A DNA stretch of 20,932 nt from Bacteroidales bacterium. GTDB lineage: Bacteria > Bacteroidota > Bacteroidia > Bacteroidales > VadinHA17. This document shows positions 16,483 to 20,932 of the stretch, in pieces. The notes beneath the pieces were generated by a model, which ran no database searches, had not been told where the DNA came from, and saw nothing but the letters and a program-made list of their open reading frames with translations. The stretch lies in assembly GCA_003518245.1 (NCBI GenBank), contig DOZA01000213.1, positions 2,838 to 23,769 of the forward strand, given 5' to 3'. The stretch's first letter is position 1; every line of letters begins with the position of its first letter. The position numbers were made by a program, and so were the translations under genes.

Positions 16483-17724
16483 TTATATTTTTTTGATTAT
16501 CACAGAGGCATTATGGCCCCCGAAACCGAATGTATTGCTAATAGCAGTATTTATTTCCCTTTCCTGGGCTTTATTGGCAGTAAGATTGAGCTTCTGGTCA
16601 ATATTTGGATCAGGAGTTGTTTGATTGATTGTTGGAGGTACAATACTGTGTTTCAAGGCAAGTATGGAAGTAATAGCTTCAACAGCACCGGCAGCTCCAA
16701 GTAGATGACCTGTCATCGATTTAGTGGCGCTGATATTCATTTTATATGCATGTTCTCCAAAAAGGTTAACAATAGCCCTTGTTTCAGATATATCACCCAG
16801 GGGTGTTGCAGTACCATGCGCATTAATGTAGTCAATATCTTCTTTCTTCAGGCCTGATTCTTCAAGGGCCTTCTTCATTACTTTAAATGCACCCACGCCA
16901 TCAGGATGAGGCGCTGTAATATGGTAGGCATCTGCAGTCATTCCGGTACCACATATTTCACCATATATTTTAGCACCACGCGCCCTGGCATGATCGTAAT
17001 CTTCAAGTATAAGGGAGCCGGCACCTTCACCCATTACAAAACCATCGCGGTTGAAGTCCATCGGCCTTGAAGCAGTTTTATACTCTTCATTATTTGTTGA
17101 CATTGCCTGCATCGAGTTAAAACCACCAATGCCTGCTTCATTGATAGCAGCCTCTGAGCCACCGGTAATAAAGACTTTTGCTTTGCCCAGCTTAATGAGG
17201 TTATAAGCATCAATAATGGCATGGGTAGATGATGCACAGGCCGATACAGTACAATAATTAGGACCTTCAAAACCATATTTAATCGAAATATGACCGGCAG
17301 CAATGTCTGATATCATCTTCGGGATAAAGAAAGGACTGAAACGGGGGGTACCATCCCCCGTAACAAAATTTTTAATCTCTGTAAGAAATGTTCCTATTCC
17401 TCCAATGCCAGAAGCCCAGATTACACCAGCATGATCCTTGTCAATCTTCTCATTATCCAAGCCTGAATCTTTTATCGCTTCATCAGCGGAGATAATTGCA
17501 AATTGTGAGTAATAATCGAGCTTACGGGATTCTTTGCGATCGAAATAGTCAACAGGGTTGTAGCCTTTGACTTCACAGGCAAATCGTGTTTTGAACTTTT
17601 CAGTATCAAAACGTGTAATCCAATCTGAACCACCAGTCCCGGTTTTTAAACCGGTCCAGTATTCATCAATATTTTTACCGATCGGAGTTATGGCTCCTAT
17701 ACCAGTAACTACAACCCTTCTCAT
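16483..17724 (-). CDS. fabF: Beta-ketoacyl-ACP synthase II (FabF)
   Basis: FabF extends acyl-ACP with malonyl-ACP in fatty acid synthesis. The 413-residue length is typical. The Cys-His-His active site is complete: Cys163 in TVSACASS, His303 in NAHGTATPLGD, and His340 in KSMTGHLLGAAGAVEA. The start MRRVVVTGIGAITPIGKNID and the glycine-rich end FGFGGHNASVIIKKI are standard. The carrier protein it uses is encoded directly upstream (28-base gap) and rnc follows directly. Confidence 0.98.
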   Translation of the reverse strand: MRRVVVTGIGAITPIGKNIDEYWTGLKTGTGGSDWITRFDTEKFKTRFACEVKGYNPVDYFDRKESRKLDYYSQFAIISADEAIKDSGLDNEKIDKDHAGVIWASGIGGIGTFLTEIKNFVTGDGTPRFSPFFIPKMISDIAAGHISIKYGFEGPNYCTVSACASSTHAIIDAYNLIKLGKAKVFITGGSEAAINEAGIGGFNSMQAMSTNNEEYKTASRPMDFNRDGFVMGEGAGSLILEDYDHARARGAKIYGEICGTGMTADAYHITAPHPDGVGAFKVMKKALEESGLKKEDIDYINAHGTATPLGDISETRAIVNLFGEHAYKMNISATKSMTGHLLGAAGAVEAITSILALKHSIVPPTINQTTPDPNIDQKLNLTANKAQEREINTAISNTFGFGGHNASVIIKKI

Positions 17725-17752
17725 TTTTCGTGATTTCTCTTGTTATGCAATC

Positions 17753-17989
17753 TTATTTTGCATTTTCCTCGATGTACTTGATGGCTTCACCAACAGTGCT
17801 GATGTTTTCTGCCTGATCGTCAGGAATTCCCATGTTGAATTCCTTTTCAAATTCCATGATAAGCTCAACAGTGTCAAGAGAATCTGCACCCAAGTCATTA
17901 GTAAAACTAGCTTCAGTGGTTACTTCTGATTCGTCCACTCCCAGTTTGTCAACGATGATCTCTTTTACTTTTGCTGCAATATCAGACAT
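17753..17989 (-). CDS. acpP: Acyl carrier protein
   Basis: This 78-residue acidic four-helix protein carries growing acyl chains on a phosphopantetheine arm attached to Ser37 in the motif [15 protein letters not shown]. The length and the ending [10 protein letters not shown] are typical. It is first in the acpP-fabF-rnc operon. The upstream 193 bases up to purN are very AT-rich. I found no exact -7 box for this gene there. Confidence 0.98.
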   Translation of the reverse strand: MSDIAAKVKEIIVDKLGVDESEVTTEASFTNDLGADSLDTVELIMEFEKEFNMGIPDDQAENISTVGEAIKYIEENAK

Positions 17990-18045
17990 AATCTCAAATT
18001 TTGGTTAATAATAATAATAAGTAAATTTAAAACCTTGCAAAGAAA

Positions 18046-18053
18046 TATATTTG
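18046..18053 (+). promoter_or_regulatory. Candidate -7 box for purN
   Basis: TATATTTG is an exact TAnnTTTG match, but it lies 129 bases before the purN ATG, in very AT-rich DNA and with no TTTG at -33. It implies a leader of about 120 nt if real. Confidence 0.3.
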
Positions 18054-18182
18054 TACAATATTATTCAAACAATTTTATAATTATTTATTAAATATATGAT
18101 ATATATAATTGATATTCAAATGAATAAACATACATTTCTAACTTAATTAAGCAGTGCAGGAAATTTATATAAGCTATTGATA

Positions 18183-18770
18183 ATGAAGAATATAGCTATT
18201 TTCGCCTCCGGTTCCGGGACAAATGCTCAGAAGCTGATGGAATATTTTTCGAACAGTAAAACTGCGAAAGTCAAAATAATTCTATCAAATAAAGCAGATG
18301 CATTTGTTTTAGAAAGGGCTACGAAGTTTTCAGTAACAACGATTGTTTTCGACCGGGATGATTTATACATAAAAGGGAAAGTGCTGAAAATATTGATTGA
18401 TAATAATATTGAAATCATTGTCCTTGCCGGTTTCTTATGGCTGGTTCCGGTAGAGATACTCAGGCATTACCCTGACAGGATAGTAAATATTCACCCGGCA
18501 CTTTTACCTGATTATGGTGGTAAAGGGATGTATGGCAGCAGGGTTCACAAGGCTGTTCTGGAAAATAAAGAAAAGGAATCGGGGATAAGTATACATTACG
18601 TTAATGAGAAGTATGACGAGGGAAGTATAATTTTCCAGGCCAGGTGTGAGGTAAAACCGGATGATACGCCTGAGTCGCTGGCGGGTAGGATACACAAAAT
18701 GGAACACAAGTATTATCCGGTTATAGTAGAAAAGCTGATTATGGAAGCTCAGAATGATTCCAGGAGCTGA
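18183..18770 (+). CDS. purN: Phosphoribosylglycinamide formyltransferase (GART), folate-dependent
   Basis: PurN transfers the formyl group of 10-formyl-THF to GAR, the third step of purine synthesis. I chose the ATG at 18183 (195 residues) over the in-frame TTG at 18177, since the family begins directly with the first strand (MKNIAIFASGSGTN). Visible motifs are the phosphate-binding SGSGTN at 9-14, catalytic Asn102 and His104 in NIHPALLP, and Asp145 in YDEGSII, where a Pro is more usual after Gly. Length is near normal. Its last 22 bases overlap tail-to-tail with the M23 peptidase gene, so no terminator of its own is visible. Confidence 0.97.
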   Translation: MKNIAIFASGSGTNAQKLMEYFSNSKTAKVKIILSNKADAFVLERATKFSVTTIVFDRDDLYIKGKVLKILIDNNIEIIVLAGFLWLVPVEILRHYPDRIVNIHPALLPDYGGKGMYGSRVHKAVLENKEKESGISIHYVNEKYDEGSIIFQARCEVKPDDTPESLAGRIHKMEHKYYPVIVEKLIMEAQNDSRS

Positions 18771-19984
18771 ACCATTACATAACTTATTTTATTAAATTTT
18801 TCCATGTTTACCTCAGCCACGGGCTCAACTGGTGGCGCCTTAACCTTCAAGGGATCAACGGCATATCCGTTTTTATAGAATCTGAAATCAAGATGAGGAC
18901 CTGTTGATAATCCTGAGCTTCCGACATAACCTATTATGTCACCCTGCTTTACATATTTACCAATGTTGATACCATTACCAAAACGACTGAGGTGCATATA
19001 GGCAGTTGTATAAACACTGTTATGTTTTATTTTTACTATCCTGCCCGATCCGTTCTGGTATTCTTTCATGATGATCCTTCCATCCCCAATAGCATGAACA
19101 GGTGTTCCCAGGGGAGTTGCATAATCAACTCCGTGATGAGGCCGTCGTATCCTTAGTATTGGGTGCATACGGCTATTGGAATACCTGCTGCTTATTCTTG
19201 AATATCGCAGGGGAGCTTTCAGGAATGCTTTGCGCAGGCTGTTTCCCTCAAGGTCATAATAGCTTTCTTCTCCTTTCTGCACAAGAGGGATAGCATAAAA
19301 TCCCGTGCCAGAATGCTCAAAATAGGCTGCGAGGATATGGTAAATACCATTGGAAAGGGTGTCAATATATTCTTCTTCATAAATTACCTTAAAGCTGTCA
19401 TTCTTCTGCAAACCAAAAAAATCGATCGTCCATGCGTATATTTCTGATAGCTCAACGGCAAGAATGGGATGAAGATCATTTTCGAGCATTGCATCCCATA
19501 ATGATGTTTTTATAGTCCCACCGGAGTATTTTAATTCAAGCCTGGCAGTTCTTTCTATTTTCCTTACAACCGGTTTTTCCCTGAAATCGAGGATGTAATG
19601 ATTAATAATATCATGCTCATAGATCATGTATTCAAGCCTGCCAATGCTATCCGGGCTTATATAGAGGGTATATTTATTGCCTGCTTTAATTTTCCTTACA
19701 TCAAAAACATCGTTGGAATTATGTATCAGTTCGTCTATAATATCATAACCTATATTATAATCGTCGAGTATCTCAGAAAGGAACTGGTTACGTTTTACCC
19801 TGTCCTTTATTATTTTATAGCAGGTGGTATCTATTCCATAACTGTCAGTTGTTTTTTGTTCAGGTTTTTCAGGAAGAGGTTTCTGTATTTCAGGTACGGC
19901 AAGGTTTATATTACCTGAAGTATTTTTGCAGTTGTAAAGAATAACAGCCGATAGCGGGATAATTAAAATTATAAACTTTTTCAT
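18749..19984 (-). CDS. M23-family peptidase with LysM/OapA-like N-terminal domain
   Basis: These proteins usually cut peptide cross-links in peptidoglycan at the cell envelope. I chose the ATG at 19984 (411 residues): it overlaps the leuS stop as ATGA and starts a clear export signal (MKKFIILIIPLSAVILYNC), while the longer frame would lie inside leuS. Cys19 could be lipidated, but Asn before it makes a poor lipobox. Residues about 66-112 (FLSEILDDYNIGYDIIDELI ... KIKAGNKYTLYI) resemble a LysM/OapA-like domain. The catalytic M23 domain spans 262-380: Zn ligands His283 and Asp287 in HHGVDYATPLG, catalytic His331 in YMHLS, and PHLDFR at 363-368, where the usual H-x-H is H-x-D (His364, Asp366). 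Confidence 0.92.
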   Translation of the reverse strand: MKKFIILIIPLSAVILYNCKNTSGNINLAVPEIQKPLPEKPEQKTTDSYGIDTTCYKIIKDRVKRNQFLSEILDDYNIGYDIIDELIHNSNDVFDVRKIKAGNKYTLYISPDSIGRLEYMIYEHDIINHYILDFREKPVVRKIERTARLELKYSGGTIKTSLWDAMLENDLHPILAVELSEIYAWTIDFFGLQKNDSFKVIYEEEYIDTLSNGIYHILAAYFEHSGTGFYAIPLVQKGEESYYDLEGNSLRKAFLKAPLRYSRISSRYSNSRMHPILRIRRPHHGVDYATPLGTPVHAIGDGRIIMKEYQNGSGRIVKIKHNSVYTTAYMHLSRFGNGINIGKYVKQGDIIGYVGSSGLSTGPHLDFRFYKNGYAVDPLKVKAPPVEPVAEVNMEKFNKISYVMVQLLESF

Positions 19985-20932
19985 ACAACAACGTTTATTA
20001 TCCTTCCCTTTACAATAATGATCTTCCGGGGTTTGTTTCCTGCAAGCCACCTGGCTGATCTTTCATCATTTATTACTGCATTCTCTATTTCATCATTCTG
20101 CATATCAAGTGCTAATTCAAGTTTATATCTTAGTTTACCATTGAATGATACGGGGTACTCAAATATATCTTCCTTCAAAAACTCTTCATTTACCAGTGGC
20201 CATTCCTGGTATGCCAGGCTCTCTTTATTACCGTATAATTCCCATAGTTCCTCTGCCAGGTGGGGGGCAAAGGGGTGTAATATTTTTGCGAAACAGCCTG
20301 CGGTATCTCTGGTTATCTTTCCTTGCTTAACAGCCATATTGGTAAATATCATCATTGAGGATATAGCTGTATTGAACCTGAGGTTTTTAATATCTGTTTC
20401 TACTTTACGGATTGTTTTATGCAGGGCTTTAATTATTTCAGGATTTTCTGTTTCAGCAGTTATATTCGACAGATCACCGAATAATCTTGACACCCTGGCA
20501 AGGAAACCGAATATCCCTTTCACACCTTTTTCATCCCATGGTTTGGATGCATCCAGGGGTCCCATAAACATTTCATATAACCTCAGGGAGTCGGCGCCGT
20601 ATCTCTCAATAATATCATCAGGGTTCACTACATTCTTCAAAGACTTTGACATTTTTGCCACTATCTGTATCAATTCCTCGCCTGTTTTACTATTGAAATA
20701 CTTACCATCTTTTTCTTCCACCATGTCAACAGACACTTTTGCTCCTGTTCTGGTTTCATATGCAAAAGCCTGTATCATTCCCTGGTTAAAAAGCCTGAGA
20801 TATGGTTCATCATATGATACATACCCCAGGTCATATAATACTTTATGCCAGAACCGGCTGTAAAGCAGGTGAAGCACAGCATGTTCTGCACCACCAATAT
20901 ACAGATCCACAGGCATCCAGTATTTTTCTTTT
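19981..20932 (-). CDS. leuS: Leucyl-tRNA synthetase, C-terminal part (5' end outside window)
   Basis: LeuS charges tRNA-Leu. The frame is open to the right edge, giving 317 codons including the stop. The visible part starts in the catalytic core (YWMPVDLYIGGAEHAVLHLL), includes the ATP-binding KMSKS loop at about 20641-20655 (KMSKSLKNVVNPDDIIERYG), and continues through the helical anticodon-binding domain (LHPFAPHLAEELWELYG) to the small C-terminal domain ending KIIIVKGRIINVVV. Nothing is missing at this end. Its TGA overlaps the ATG of the M23 peptidase gene by four bases. Confidence 0.97.
   Translation of the reverse strand, partial: KEKYWMPVDLYIGGAEHAVLHLLYSRFWHKVLYDLGYVSYDEPYLRLFNQGMIQAFAYETRTGAKVSVDMVEEKDGKYFNSKTGEELIQIVAKMSKSLKNVVNPDDIIERYGADSLRLYEMFMGPLDASKPWDEKGVKGIFGFLARVSRLFGDLSNITAETENPEIIKALHKTIRKVETDIKNLRFNTAISSMMIFTNMAVKQGKITRDTAGCFAKILHPFAPHLAEELWELYGNKESLAYQEWPLVNEEFLKEDIFEYPVSFNGKLRYKLELALDMQNDEIENAVINDERSARWLAGNKPRKIIIVKGRIINVVV

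Noticed and set aside
20018..20863. Long plus-strand frame of 281 codons
   Set aside because: It is antisense to leuS, whose motifs are unmistakable. The translation has no recognisable domain and is Ser/Leu-rich like a shadow frame.

Overview
This AT-rich window looks chromosomal and comes from a member of the Bacteroidota, most likely near the Bacteroidales. The evidence is a set of genes typical of that phylum: a GSCFA-domain protein, an IPExxxVDY-type protein, a type IX secretion (T9SS) sorting tail, the cluster sigma-54 activator - lptE - TPR protein - secG, and an RprX/RprY-like two-component pair. Several upstream regions also carry the phylum's TAnnTTTG -7 box. No insertion sequence, phage gene, tRNA, rRNA or CRISPR array was seen.

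Layout. 1-421 (-): 5' part of an ECF sigma factor. 717-2502 (+): an alpha/beta hydrolase and a GSCFA protein with overlapping ends. 2503-3540: a scarred region with a small orphan ORF (-), a pseudogene with an internal deletion (+), and a very small secreted protein that is almost only a T9SS sorting domain (-). 3694-6722 (+): sigma-54 activator, lptE, TPR protein and secG, tightly packed and closed by a strong terminator. 6824-8916 (+): groES-groEL with a sigma-54-like promoter element and a terminator that runs into the end of cstA. 8892-10370 (-): cstA. 10577-12364 (+): lepA with its terminator. 12467-14700 (-): histidine kinase then response regulator. 14701-15249: a 549-base gap. 15250-17989 (-): acpP, fabF, rnc and an IPExxxVDY-type gene. 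18183-18770 (+): purN. 18749 to the right edge (-): leuS (3' part) and an M23 peptidase, joined by an ATGA overlap.

Most genes are core housekeeping: envelope biogenesis (lptE, secG, M23 peptidase), protein folding (groESL), translation (lepA, leuS), fatty acid synthesis (acpP, fabF), RNA processing (rnc) and purine synthesis (purN).

The most interesting locus is 14776-15100. A near-perfect sigma-54 promoter (GG-N10-GC) at 14910-14926 points into a gap with no substantial ORF. About 125 bases downstream begins a perfect 11-bp terminator stem followed by a T run. This predicts an undescribed sigma-54-dependent small RNA of about 160 nt. Next to it, a direct repeat with exactly 10-bp spacing lies just upstream of the kinase promoter and is a candidate OmpR-type operator. 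A weaker sigma-54-like element precedes groES, and a receiver-less sigma-54 activator is encoded at 3694-4947, so the window may hold both an activator and some of its targets. That link is inference.
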